A stretch of 63,584 nt of DNA from Porogramme epimiltina (lineage: Eukaryota; Basidiomycota; Agaricomycetes; Polyporales; Polyporaceae). Every line of letters begins with the position of its first letter. Position 1 is the first letter of the stretch. Both the position numbers and the translations under genes were made by a program. The stretch lies in NCBI GenBank assembly GCA_900155495.1, contig FTLJ01000644.1, positions 1-63,584 on the forward strand, written 5' to 3'. Shown here in pieces: positions 34,626 to 46,008 of this stretch. Under the pieces are notes generated by a model. That model worked only from the letters and a program-made list of their open reading frames with translations, ran no database searches and was not told the DNA's origin.

Positions 34626-37214
34626 TTAAGCCACGCCCTTGATGATATCCGCGGCACGCTCTGCGACTGCTAGGATCGGCACACAGGGGTGGCCTGAGAC
34701 CTGGTCGGGGAACACGGACCCGTCGACGACGCGCAACCCCTTGATGCCGTGCACGCGCAGGTCGAGGTCGACGACACTGTTGCCCGCGTCCGTCCCCATC
34801 CGCGCCGTCGACAACTGAATGGTGTTTGAGGTCAAGGTTATTAGGTCCCAGGAGCCAGACACGGTGGCTCACTCACCGGATGCCAGGGCGACTGCGCGTT
34901 CTTCCTGATGAATTTGATGATCTCCTCGTCCGAGAGGGCGTCCGGGTCGGCGTCGCCGGGCCAGTAGAAGTCGGGGTTTGGTGGCGGGGCGGAGAGGGTG
35001 CGGAGGTCGAGCGAGTCGGAGAGGGGCGCGGTGCGCGCGAGGCGGAGGATGAATCGGACGGACTTGATGAGCGCGTGCTTGTCGCTCTCGTCGCCGAGGT
35101 AGCTGGGCGGGGGGGCATCAGGTTAGAAAGGGGCTCTGTGTCAAGGGATGAAGTAGGTGCGGAGGATAGAGCGCTTACTTGGGATCGATGATGGGAGGAT
35201 CGTAGATACTGTTGGAGCGGATCTCGACGGAGCCTGTGCTTGCTGGCTTGAGCACGACCGAGCCCTGAATAACCTCCATTTAGACGAAATCCTGACATAC
35301 TATTGTGGTGTATACGCACCACCGAGATGCCGTAGTTTCCCAATGGAGGCACGGCCAGACCATGCTTGATCACCGCCACGGGGAACACTACGATCTCCAA
35401 ATCCGGAGCGGTCGGACCTGAGGACATGTCCTTGATAGGACCATGGTCGGGACCGTACGGAAGACTACAGATAGTCGCGGTCAGGTTCAGGGACGAGCGA
35501 GGGCAAGGGAGGGCTCACTTCTGGTCGAACCGCGTGAACGCGACGACCTGCGCGCTGAGCGCAGACATAGGGCCGGTACCAGTCAGCAGCCACTGGAGGA
35601 GCGCAAACGCGCCGTACAGCGGGTTCTGCGTGTACTGATCTAGCGTCTGCCCGGCGCGTGCGCGGAGCACGAGCGAGCCCGCGGAGAGGTGCTGTCGAGG
35701 GCGCGGCGTCAGCCTCGAGGCCACATCACACTAACACAGCGAAGAGGGAACACGAACGTCTGTGAAGTTCTGCCCGACATGTGGCAGGTCGCGCAGAAGG
35801 GGGATCCGGTGCTGCTTGAGCTGCGCGGCGGGCCCGACGCCCGAGACGAGGAGGAGCTGCGGGCTGCCGATCACGCCCGCGGAGAGGATGACCTCGCGCG
35901 CGGCGGCGACGGCGAACTTGGGTGCGATGCGCCCCGCGGAGAGCTGCACGCCGACGGCGGTGGGGGTGCCGTCCGGGCCGGTGGTGAAGAGGACGCGTTC
36001 GGTGTAGACGGAGATCGCGACGGTGAGGTTGGGCCGGCTGAGGACTTCGGGAGTGAGGTAGGCGGTCGCCGCGGAGCTTCCTATAATGGCGCGATGTCAG
36101 AGTAGAGGGGGTTGGAGAGGGTCGACTGGGCTTACTTTCGTGGTTAGCATCTATTGCAGCTGCAAACCTCCCAGCACCACAAGTCCCTTCGTCAGTGTTG
36201 AAGTCCCTGTTGACGTCCACTTAAAAATGCAAAACAATGGATGGAAAGGCCAGCTTACTCTCGTAGAGGGATGCCAATATTTTGCATGGCTTCTAATGCT
36301 GCCGCTGAGACGGGCTACCAGGAAAGAGTAAGATTGAGGAGAGAATGTCATCATGGCGCCACATACAGCCAACTCCGTCTTTGGATCTATCCGAGGGCCA
36401 TCTTTCTCAACCCTCTCGAAGTATCTTCAGGGCCGTTGAGCGAGCGAGTAATTCATAGGAAGAATACCACTCACTTCTTTAAAGTGCTGTATCCCCAGCC
36501 TGTGGCACCCTTCTTTTCCCACGAATCAAAGTCTAACACAAATATTAGTGAGTATATAGGATATTCGTGAGGCAGTGCAGACCTTCTGGGTCCGAGCGAT
36601 GATAAACCAATGCATTGATGGAGCTATATCACTGTAGTCAATATCTAGTACTATGGAGAGGACATAGAACCCGACCTGGTTCCTCCGAGGATCCGGCCCC
36701 TGGGAAAATGAACGGTACGACCGTCCAGGCCCTTTTGAGGACTTTCGATGCATAGATATTAGACGAGGAGCTTCGGAAAGCAGCGGAAAGATACGACGTA
36801 CGCGGTCTCAAAGTTCCAGTCCGCAGGAGACTTGAGGAGCCGGAAAAACGCGAGCGGGATCCGGGAGAACAGGTTGCTCTCGTGGCTGTAAAGGCCGGAT
36901 CAGGATTTTGATGGCGCTACTGTCCGATCCGCGCTCGCTCACCTGCCTCCAGCTTCGAGGAGGAGCACGGTTGTGTTGGGGTCCTCAGAGAGCCTCGACG
37001 CAAGCACACATCCTGCTGTGCCTAAAAGGAGTGCGAGGTGAGTAGGAGTGCCAGTGTGAAGCCGTGTGAGGAACCTACCTCCTCCCACGATGACGTAGTC
37101 AAAGGACTTCAATTTTTGCCTGTACTCCTCCGAGATTATGCTGCTAGGTTGAGGGGAGAATGCAGACGCAAAGGTAGCAGGGTCCCTGGCGTATCTTGAC
37201 GAGGAGTTGCCCAT
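34626..37214 (-). CDS. GMC-family FAD oxidoreductase (AA3_2-like), with a predicted myristoylation start
   Basis: Starts at ATG 37214 and stops at 34628-34626; about a dozen exons join in frame to roughly 600 residues. The FAD-binding Rossmann motif is DYVIVGGGTAGCVLASRL, then VLLLEAGG, FPRGRILGGTSSINALVYH (GMC signature), FDSWEKKGATGWGY, EVILSAGVIGSPQLLLVSGV (second signature) and LPHVGQNFTDH. The C-terminal active site keeps both histidines: SPWHPLSTARMG and VSGHPCVPILAVAERAADII. Family enzymes oxidise alcohols or sugars with flavin. Many basidiomycete AA3 members are secreted, but here the N-terminus is MGNSSSRYARDPATF with no signal peptide; Gly2 and Ser6 fit N-myristoylation, suggesting a cytosolic or membrane-tethered enzyme. 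Apparent frame breaks near 36100-36700 vanish with acceptors after AACAG and GATATAG. Substrate unknown. Confidence 0.9.
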
Positions 37215-38397
37215 GGTTGACGAGGAAGCCCAGAAGATAGAGTTGATGGCCTTCCTGGGGAACCTCTCTATTTACGGTGTCGAGAACGTGATGGGTGACT
37301 GCGAGTGGAGATCAACATGCGTGCGACCATTTCGACCATGCAGTTCGGCGGCGTGGCGCGGGTCGGGGCCGGAGGCCTGGCCTAGCGGAGAGCTGGTACA
37401 CCCAAGGCGCGACCTAAGAGATCAGGAGAACTTGATGGATGTCAACAACCCGGCGGCGGAAGATTCTAGGAGGGTGCGCAGTGAGATGGAGCGAAGAGAT
37501 CATGATGATGAGCTTCCGGATGGTGTATTTGCATATGCGAAAGATCTGGAATAGCCGGTTGTTCGCTCTATTGGCTAGGTACTTATCTGTGACTGTTTGG
37601 GGGGAGGAGCACTTCAAGCTGAGCAAGCGTCGTGGCATAACGGGCGCCTATTCGGCCGACCCTCTCCTCGGTACACAAACAACGCCAATTCTGTGTTCAA
37701 TGAACGGCGCAGTTGTATCGCTCGGAACCGTTCTTACACCATCCTAATCTTCGTTGCTGCACGAAAGCCTGTCGTGATCATAGAGTACCCCAGAGGCTCT
37801 ACTTTGTGAATTTTGATCAAGAAGGCTATTGCAGCCCGGTAGTTTAACTTCACAGTGGGCTGACGACAGCTTATGGAACCCATAGACATCACTAGGAACG
37901 CCTCTCTAAACCTTTCTGATTGTCCGGAGCGCGACGTCCTATAGAACAACGCCACTTAGGACAGTGCATTGTTCTTTATTTACAGGTACTGCTTCTGATA
38001 TTGAGAACCCTACCAAGAGCGCGCATATCCGCATGCCCAGGCTTGGCTAGGTTCTTGCTGCTGGCGCGAGGTTGTATGGCGGCCAACGACAGATGGTGAT
38101 TGAACCTTCTCGGTCAGGTCTAGGGACGAGTAGCCCAGAGCGTGCGGAGCCTTGGTAGCTGGTACCTTGTTACCTGTACTAGGGCTCAGCTTCAAGCCTA
38201 TTGATAAAAATAGCACACGTTCACATCTTGTGTCATCAAAGTCAGCGAAGGTACCTGTGTATGCACGTAGGTTAACCACGATCTAAGTTGCCGAGGCCCT
38301 TATGAACGGTAACCATCAAACCCCTCAAAAATAGTTCCGGGGTATAAGGGATACATAGGGCTCTGACTAGCCTAGTTACACGAGGCCCACAATGCCC
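37215..38397. other. Intergenic, no gene seen
   Basis: About 1.2 kb upstream of the GMC gene. Short frames only; no repeat or RNA gene was recognised. Confidence 0.6.
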
Positions 38398-39057
38398 TCA
38401 CATCGCCTCCGCCCTCGCTTTAATCGCGTCCGCCATAGCCTGGAAGCTCTTCATCAAGTTGGTTCCAAGGAATGTCTTGATGAAATACGCTCCCACGCCC
38501 CCGAATACCTCGCGCGACTCGTAGTACGTCTTGCCGTCTGCAGTTGTGCTCAGCGCCTGCCAGCGTTCAGCGTGGACGAGCCACTCCGGGAGCTTGCTCT
38601 CCCAGGCCATGCGCCGTGTACCGACGTCGAACGCGGTGATGATCTCAAACGAGGACGTCGTCTTCACGCTGTCGTCCAGCGTCGGCGGGATGTGTACCTG
38701 CATGAGCAGGTACTCGCCCGCCGCGGGTGTCTGGTCTTCAAGAGGGTTCTTGTTCTCGTCGGTGATGACCTGGCTACGCCTGTAAACGTCATGATGGGTC
38801 AGGAGTCTCCGTGACGGAAGCTTCGCGCTGGGGCTTACACGAAGGGGTTCCTATATGAATTATTGTCAGCGCTGAGGACCCTGATTAAAGGCGCGCCTGG
38901 GACGTTTCACACACCATTCAGGGTACTTCGTAAAGTCCGAGACGATATCCCAGACCGTCTCCAGAGGAGCGTCGATCAAGATAGAGACAGACGCAGTAAA
39001 TGGGCCCGTGTACGTTGGAGGCGGGAGGTTGGTAGGTGGTGTAGGGTCTGAAGACAT
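38398..39057 (-). CDS. SRPBCC (START/polyketide-cyclase-like) fold protein, copy 1
   Basis: Starts at ATG 39057 (MSSDPTPPTNLPPPTYTG) and joins across two short introns (after YPEW and after NPFV) to about 180 residues, with the stop at 38400-38398. The SRPBCC opening is plain: ASVSILIDAPLETVWDIVSD, FTKYPEW, then NPFV...SQVITDENKNPL. A beta-rich middle follows (KTTSSFEIITAFDVGTRRMA, WESKLPEWLVHAERWQAL, STTADGKTYYESREVFGG), then the C-terminal helix (LMKSFQAMADAIKARAEAM). The superfamily forms a hydrophobic pocket used by lipid-transfer proteins, ligand binders and cyclases. No membrane segment or signal peptide. A diverged paralogue lies at 43090-43714 on the same strand. Confidence 0.82.
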
Positions 39058-39547
39058 TGTGGCGTTACAAAGGGTCGTAATGGGGGCCGTGGACTGGGTC
39101 CAACGTCGGTTACTGCCAGGAGGTCCCTCAGTACTTATGCGTTCTCACGGACGGCATGGCCTCCCTTGGACCCATTTCAGTTCAAGTGAGCTTATGAGGC
39201 TTACCTTAGATCCGCTGAAGGGTTACCAAGGTAGCACTTTACCAGTGCGGCCAATACTCCGAGAGGGGAACGCGGTGTCCAAAAAAGAACGCCAGGCAAG
39301 AAGGATGCCTAGACACGTAGACGCCGAAAGGCCCGGGCGGCAACGCATGTCATCATGCTGACATCAGCACAAGTCAGGCCGTCCGGCAAACTATCGGTAT
39401 GCTGTTCTCGACTCCCACTCAACAAGGCAAGCTGATGGTTGAATGCAGATAGGACGTAAGAAGGAAAGAAAAGGTGTGTATATCGTAGTAGTGCACATCA
39501 AGTGCATTACACATGCTGACGTGTATGGACATAGAGGTGTGAAGACA
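39058..39547. other. Intergenic, no gene seen
   Basis: About 490 bp between the SRPBCC start and the end of the auxin-efflux-carrier-like gene. No coding text recognised. Confidence 0.6.
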
Positions 39548-42121
39548 TTATGTAGAAGTGACTATTGTAAGCTGGACTGTGGTGTCAAAGAAGCTCATTA
39601 CAACAAAAGCAAGGAGACAGAAGTGATGACACTGGGAGAAGGGAGCTGTTAGCGAGATCAACATAACCGAGAACAAGAGAACGCACGCATTAGAGATGAA
39701 CATGAAGACATCTACGAAGAATGAGCCCAGTAAGTCCCACATGCTATGCATCAAAGTTCTCAACTCACATTGAACGAGAAGGAATGTCTAAGATGCACAT
39801 GTATTGCTAGGTTAGTATTTGAGGTCATGCAAAGCAGGATGTTTCCACGCACCGATACGGTGTCGACGTTCCCGTCCGGCGCGTACAGGGACGACACCAA
39901 CATCTGGCTAAAGGTAACACTGCATAAGCCATCCGACTCAATAGGCACACCGTTCCACTCACTTGACCGCGCCAGGGGTACCGCTCAGGAGCATCGCGAC
40001 GAACCTCTCCGCCTTCGCCTCCGCGGGTATCATTCCGCCGCTCACCATGGCCTGCACGATGAGCACGCCCACGACGGGCAGCAGCGCCATCTTCACGAGC
40101 GCGCAGAGCATCATCGCCGCGAGCGGCAGGCGCGAGAGCGGGCGGGGGATCGCGATGCGCGCGAACGACGCCCCGAGGAGGATGAGTGTGAGTGGGACCG
40201 CGATCGTGTCCACGAATTGCGCTGCGCGACGACCGCGCGCCATCGCCGTTCAGCCCGTCCGGACGTGTGTGATGCGCGGCGGTTCGCAGGCGTTGGGTGT
40301 GCGCGTTTGCGCGTCACCGACCGCGGTGTGGCGTTGCGTTGCGTTGCGTTGCGTTGCGGCGAAGGCGGGAGAGCCGCGTCGAGGATTGTGATGTCATCGG
40401 GTACGGGATATGAGGGGCGGAGGGCGTTGGGTTAATACCGACGAGGCGAGATGAAAAAAGGAAGCCGCCCCCCGCATGGGCGGCGCGCAGCGAAGCCACG
40501 GAGGGGCGGCGGAGAGCAGCACCGCTTTCGCGCGACCCTCGCCCGCCCACGCGGGGGTGGATAAGAGAAGCCAAATGGCAGGTGGCAAAGGCACGAGGGC
40601 GAGCACTCACCGGTGTCCATCACGAATGCGAGCGGTGGCCGTCCGTCGGGACCATGCCAGTCAGGTCCGCCCGTCGCAGTGCAGTCGACAAACAACGCCT
40701 TGAGGGGCTGTACAAGCGCGATGGGCAGCGAGAGCGCAAGCGAAATGGTGACGGGCTTGAGGAGCGGCGCGAGCGTGTCGCGCAAGTGGCCGGCGCAGGT
40801 GCGGTGTTTGTGCGGAGATGGGCCCTCGATGCCAGTGAGCCCCGAGGGGTCCTCGAGCGAGTGGATCGAGTGCACAGCGCGGAGTGGCGTCGTCGGCGCC
40901 AGCGACCGCACTGAGCCCGCGAAGGACCGCATCGTCGACGGTGCGAGCGAGCGGATGGGCGAGAGCGGACCAGCGCCCCGAATCGGGGACGAGGGCGCAG
41001 TCGCAAAGCCACCGGGAGTGGGAGGAACCGAGGCGCCTCGAACGGGCGAGGAGGGCGCGCTGGGGCGCAGCGGCGCAGGGGGTATGACGAGCGTGAGGTT
41101 GCGCGATCGGTACGTGCCTGCCACCGCGGGGAGATTGGCGGCGCGTGGAGTGAGTTGCTCCTCCGCGATGTCCGCGGCAGGCGCCGGCACCGGTTCCTCG
41201 ACAACGACTATGCGCGGGATGTTCAGGGTCTGCACCGGAGCATCGATGTTCTCGATCGTTTCGATGGAGTACTTGTCTTCGTCCTTTGCGGTGTACGAGT
41301 ATGCTTCCTCGTCCTTGCGCGCGGAATCGTTCGGAAGGGGTTGTGGGGGTGCAGGAGGAAGACGGAGCGCGCGCGCGACGAGACGTCCAATAGGCTTCTC
41401 CTTCCAGGATACACGACGTTCGGCTTCTTCCCCCTGCGGAACGGCAGGAAGGTAATCCCACGACAGCGACTGCGCTGCGCCGCACATCCAGAACACAACG
41501 TGGTAGCAGACGGTGAAGATGGACACATAGGAGACGCCAACTTGTGGACGCACGTCAGCCTAGTTAGACAGGCGTAGCGACGAGCGTACGTACGGGCAGG
41601 GTCCGTTGCGGGATTGAATGGTGGCGCCTGCGTGACTGACATGACGATGGCGTTCGCTGTGGCATGGATTCAGCAAAGGATCCTCGCAGTAAACACGGAT
41701 ACACTGACGGAGGTTTCCCCAATTGCTCATCCCCGTGAGGATGACGATGCCTTGCCAGAAGTTCCGGGGAACGTAGACCACCTCGCGGATGAGGATCCCC
41801 ATGAGGAACCCAAATATTTGGTAAACCGAGGCGATGAGGAACATGGGCCCAAGTGCAGACACATTCGAGGGGTTGAAGGACGGTACGATGTTCGCGAATA
41901 TCAGCGCAGGGAGCGCGACGTTCATGGCCACGATGGACGCCCCGCGGGATGCGGCTGGTGGAAACATGTCCATCTTGACGAGAACGAAGCCGCAGATAAG
42001 TGCAGCGAATCTGTAAAGCGTGAAAACAAGTACAAAGAGTCGCCTGTGAGGTGAGGAGCACGTACGTCTTGATGAGAGGCATGACCCCCGAGTAAATCAA
42101 GTATGCGACAGTGAACCCCAT
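39548..42121 (-). CDS. Auxin-efflux-carrier-like (AEC/PIN-like) membrane transporter
   Basis: Starts at ATG 42121 (MGFTVAYLIYSGVMPLIKT). N-terminal spans: SIVAMNVALPALIFANIVPS, MFLIASVYQIFGFLMGILI, REVVYVPRNFWQGIVILTGM and SNWGNLP. C-terminal spans: AQFVDTIAVPLTLILLGASF, RLPLAAMMLCALVKMALLP, VLIVQAMVSGGMIPAEAKAE and TFLLVQYVFMFISNACVLLF. Between them lies a cytosolic loop of about 230 residues rich in Pro/Ser/Ala (RPSAPSSPVRGASVPPTPGG, SPIRSLAPSTMRSF). This two-half plan with 'NWGN' and 'LLGA' is that of the AEC family (PF03547), ER-localised in fission yeast. An intron of 388 nt (40610-40223) is far longer than the others and holds a pentanucleotide repeat. Loop SP motifs could be phosphorylation sites (inference). 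Confidence 0.88.
40331..40355. repeat. Intronic (GCGTT)5 microsatellite
   Basis: Five perfect tandem GCGTT units on the plus strand, inside the 388-nt intron of the auxin-efflux-carrier-like gene; the next five bases are GCGGC, a partial unit. Confidence 0.9.
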
Positions 42122-43089
42122 GGTGTCGAAGTGGGATTGTGGTCGCCGTAGAGAGGTAGCTGAGTGTTGTGAAGTGGTGGGGTCGTGAGGACTGTCGAAA
42201 GGCGTTGAGTAGAGGGGTATTTATACATACGTCCGCAAACTGGCTTGCACAGCACGCACCGTAACTGCCGAACCAAAGGGACCCCTGCACGCATGCACAG
42301 CGACAACTGCTCCTCGTAGCGGTCCGTTAGGTCATGATCGCCTTCATACGAATCCATACGCACCCAAAGGACCAGGAATAGCATCTCATTTTGCACCGAA
42401 GTTTGCGCGGAGCGAGGAGGCAGCTAGCACTCGCTGGGGGCGCGGCGAGGGTCCGTACCGCATCTTCCGTGTTCCGTATTTACCAACGAAGACCCCACCA
42501 CCGGCCGGTAGACTGCATGTTGCATCGGGATTGAGCATAATGCGCCGAATTGGGCATGCACATGCGTCAATTCCGCCGCTTAATCGCGGTTCCGCCGGCA
42601 TCGGGAAACAGGGACGGCGGAAAACTGGTCCAGCGGAGCAAGCCAGCCAATCCCCCGACGATCTAGGGAAGGACCAACCTTACTCGATCCTTCCCAGGGG
42701 CGGCCGAGGATGGCGCCATCGCGCGAGGCGTCGGTCACGTCGGTTAGATCTTGCTTCTCTGCGGGCGCAGTGGAGTGAAGGGTTTCAGAATGTTGAGGTT
42801 GGCCTGCATGGAACGGGCCGTCGGACGGTCCATCTTCGCAACCGCCGCATACAATGAGACGTGGAGCCGGAAAGCTTAGGCGGTCTCCCCGGGGCGTCTT
42901 CTCAGAACAAGCTTCTCAGCGAGTCGTCACTGGGTACGAAGGTTTAAGAGGCACAATTTACAAATAGATTGAACGGAAGACGTCGACTGCGCAAGGGTAT
43001 ACATCATGAAACTATCTATGAACGGCCTTAATTAGAGATAAGTCCAAAAGACAGGGATAAGGAACACGCACATTTACACCTGAACCCAC
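42122..43089. other. Intergenic, no gene seen
   Basis: About 970 bp between the transporter start and the end of SRPBCC copy 2. No recognised motif; short frames without coding character. Confidence 0.6.
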
Positions 43090-43714
43090 TCAGGAAGACT
43101 GGGCTTCAACCCGCTGCTTGAGAGCCTCAGCCAGAGCCTGGCAGCAGTCCTGGAGGGTTTGACCCATGAGGCGTCTCATGAGGTATGCAGATGCCCCACC
43201 GAGGGCCTTCCTGATTTCATAGCGCGTCTTTCCGTCCGCGGTGGTGCTCAACGCCTGGGCTGTATGTCCGCGAAATACGCTCGGCATTCGGCCCCCACCC
43301 CAGACGAATTGGTAGGCTGCAGGGTCGACCACGGAGAGAGTTTCATGAGCGAGGTGGGGCTTGCTGGATGACTGGAGGCCCGGCGGCATCTGCATCGCGA
43401 CCTGGAGACATGCGTTCGCGCGCGGGGCGCGATCTTCAGTGGGTTTGTGCGTATTTGCATCCACAGCGGAAGCCAGGCGTCTGTTTTAAATGCTAAGTCC
43501 GACACCCAAACGCCCCCTATAGAAGAACATACATGTACGGATTCCTGCGAAGAATCAGCACATATTTGGGTACGAGGAAGGAACATACTCACCACAGAGG
43601 GTACGACTCGAGATCCATCAGGACCTTCCAGACGGCCTCGACTGGAGCATCAATTTCTATAGCATAGATGTACTCGCAGACGGGTTTGAAGTTCAGAGGA
43701 GGAAGGTTGGACAT
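43090..43714 (-). CDS. SRPBCC fold protein, copy 2 (paralogue of 38398-39057)
   Basis: Starts at ATG 43714 (MSNLPPLNFKPVCEYIYAIE) and continues IDAPVEAVWKVLMDLESYPL W, with an intron at the same place as in copy 1. A very short middle exon (NPY) leads into SAVDANTHKPTEDRAPRANA, CLQVAMQMPPGLQ, then STTADGKTRYEIRKALGGAS, AYLMRRLMGQTLQDCCQALA and EALKQRVEAQSS. The 'ALSTTADGKT.YE.R...GG..AY' block is shared with copy 1, showing common descent, but the middle has drifted (SKPHLAHETLSVVDPAAYQ). About 165-170 residues. No signal peptide or membrane span. The ligand is not predictable. The pair now brackets the auxin-efflux-carrier-like gene. Confidence 0.75.
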
Positions 43715-44765
43715 GACGCTCAGAAGGATTGCAGCTTGCAATCGACTTGCGCTCATTTAAATATCGTCCACCCCAGCCGGAAGAATAACGTACACCTGCG
43801 GCACGAGCGACGCGTAATTTGGCGGCATACAGAGGGTATAGAGTGCTGGGAGTATACGAAGTCAGCGATAATGACGAAATGCCCACGCTATCCGAAGTGG
43901 GACGTACAGTAGCAAGATCGTCGTAGCTTCATATTCCCTTCTTCCTCGACGACTCATGAATGACTGCGTCATACGATTCATCTCAGAGTCGTTTTCAGAC
44001 GCATATTATGAAGCTCGTGGTATAATCTGTGCGACATCGGTGGGCATTGGTAGGTAGCTGGTTAAAGCATGCTCATAGCAGCAGTCATTCCTGATAACGA
44101 ATGATCAGAGTTGGACAAGCTGCGCATGCTAGGACATCAAAGACCCACCTATCCTCCGCCGCTTGTGATTCCCGGGAATGTACCAGCGGAAGCTGTCTCG
44201 GACGACGTCGACTGCTGACGGGCGGACAGGGAGGCGGTGAACGTCACGACTTTCGACTCAGGACGCGGAGACAAGTCCGCGAGAGCGGCGGGCGCTTCGT
44301 GGGAGCGCGGGCTCGCGTTGTTGTGCACTATTTGGGCACGGCGGCTGCGGGCCGCCCACGCGTGACGGGCGCCTCGTCGGACCATTGTTCTCCGCTAAGC
44401 CTGCTTTTGTTGTTCGTCCACAATGAGGGCTGCCTCGACGACGACTCTATGCAGCACAAAGGCCGAAAATACTCTACGTGGGTGACGAGACGATGCAAGC
44501 GACACGGGGCGCGCGCCTCGCCACTCCTCTAAAATCCTCGCCACGCTTCCGCCTCATTCCTCATTCTACCTCCTCCCGCTCGCCCTCAGCAGCCCTCTCG
44601 TGCCTCACGCACTCCCCAGCCCACGCGGCCCGCTTTACGACTTCTCTGGGTGCAGGAACACCGTTCACTTGCTTTACGCACCTCCTCTCGCTTGCACATC
44701 ACTAGCCTTCGCCGCCCCGCATCCCCCCTAGAACTCACCGCTCTAAACCTTCGAAGACAATCAAC
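43715..44765. other. Intergenic divergent promoter region
   Basis: About 1 kb between SRPBCC copy 2 (leftwards) and the four-TM gene (rightwards). A long pyrimidine-rich stretch at about 44520-44760 precedes the right-hand start, as is common in fungal promoters and 5' leaders. No gene seen. Confidence 0.6.
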
Positions 44766-46008
44766 ATGCCTACCACCAAAGGATGTAAGTCAATCACAGC
44801 GCCCAACGGACATCCGCGGTGGACTCACCATGCCATCTAGACATCTTCATCGGCCTCAACGTCGTCCGCATGCTCAGCCTTGTCACGCTGCTGCTCCTGT
44901 TCGCCAGCAGCATCGTCACCATGGTGCACGACATCCAGGCTGTGAATCACTTCATCGCTGAAGGGAAGGCGAACCCAAGCATCCGCATCGCGGACAACTC
45001 GACGAATCCGGATATCGACTGCTTCTCCCAAGACACGGACTACGTCGAGTACGTGTACATTATTCTCTCAATCAAACACTCCCCGCTAACACCCAGTCTC
45101 GCACAGGGGCAGCACAGTGCCCAACCAGCCCGCAGGCGCCTTCTGGGCAGTCCTCAACCGGCTGCTCATCATCTTCCAGGCCATCGTCCTCATTCTCTCC
45201 GAGGTTGGCTGGCCCGCCGCCTTCTTCAACCGCTTCTTCCCCATCCTCGGTGACGACTTTGGTCTCGGCGCGCTCGGCGTCATCCAGTGCCTGTAAGTCC
45301 CTCTCGTGTTCCCCCACCCCCTCGGGGCGCGCCGCGCTGGAATGGCACTTGTGCACATTTGGCACCCCGCTCGCCCCAGCGGGCGGCGCAAGCGCAAGCA
45401 AGCCCCCGCGCGCTGCGCCGCGTCCACGCGCGGCGGCCGCCCCCCTTCCCCGTCCCCTCCGCGCGTTCGCCGTACGTGGGGATCTCGACCGTTAACTGAC
45501 ACGTCCCTTCCCTCCCCCACGCAGCCTCGGCGCGGCCGTGCTCTCCCACCACGTGGACGAGTTCTCGCTCGTGTCCGCCTTCTTCCTCTTCTCCGTCGGC
45601 TGCGTCAACATCTTCCTCGGCCTCGTCTTCCGCGAGTCCGCCAAGGCCCGCCGCTCGCTCTCCGCCTGGCACGACCAGTACAAGGACGCCTCCGACAGCG
45701 TCCTGCCCACCTCCGCGCGCTCCGGCAGCCCGACCGGCCCGCGCCCGCTCGTCATGTCCGCGGGCGGGTGGGACAAGGAGCGCGAGGCGTACGGCTACGG
45801 CGCGGACGCGTCGCGCGCGGGGAGCCTCTCGAGCCAGAAGAGCGGCATGGGCTTCGGGCGCCAGGGCGAGAAGGCCGCGCTCGCGCGCGGGTTCACGCTC
45901 CAGCGCCCCTCCGAGGCGCTCCCGACGTACATCCCCAAGCCCGTCTCGCACGTGCGCCACAGCAGCCACAGCGAGGCGAGCACGAGCGGCGACGAGACCG
46001 CGGTCTAA
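44766..46008 (+). CDS. Four-TM membrane protein of DUF7598 type
   Basis: Starts at ATG 44766; the first exon codes only MPTTKG plus one base, then a GTAAGT intron. The joined protein (about 290 residues) reads YIFIGLNVVRMLSLVTLLLL, FASSIVTMVHDIQAVNHF, a polar lumenal loop (NSTNPDIDCFSQDTDYV), STVPNQPAGAFWAVLNRLLI, IFQAIVLILSEVGWPAAFF, FGLGALGVIQCLLGAAVLSH and FSLVSAFFLFSVGCVNIFLG. A Ser/Arg/Gly-rich cytosolic tail of about 130 residues follows (SARSGSPTGPRPL, SRAGSLSSQKSGMGFGRQ) to the stop at 46006-46008. The 'GSTVPNQPAGAFW..LNR' block is highly conserved in Agaricomycetes as I remember, in the family called DUF7598; its function is unknown. The membrane plan is MARVEL-like. Confidence 0.75.

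Noticed and set aside
36100..37000. Suspected frame breaks in the GMC gene
   Set aside because: All resolve with short introns; an acceptor after AACAG and one after GATATAG restore the FAD-domain text.
40613..41455. 280-codon plus-strand frame
   Set aside because: Antisense shadow of the Pro/Ser-rich loop of the auxin-efflux-carrier-like gene.
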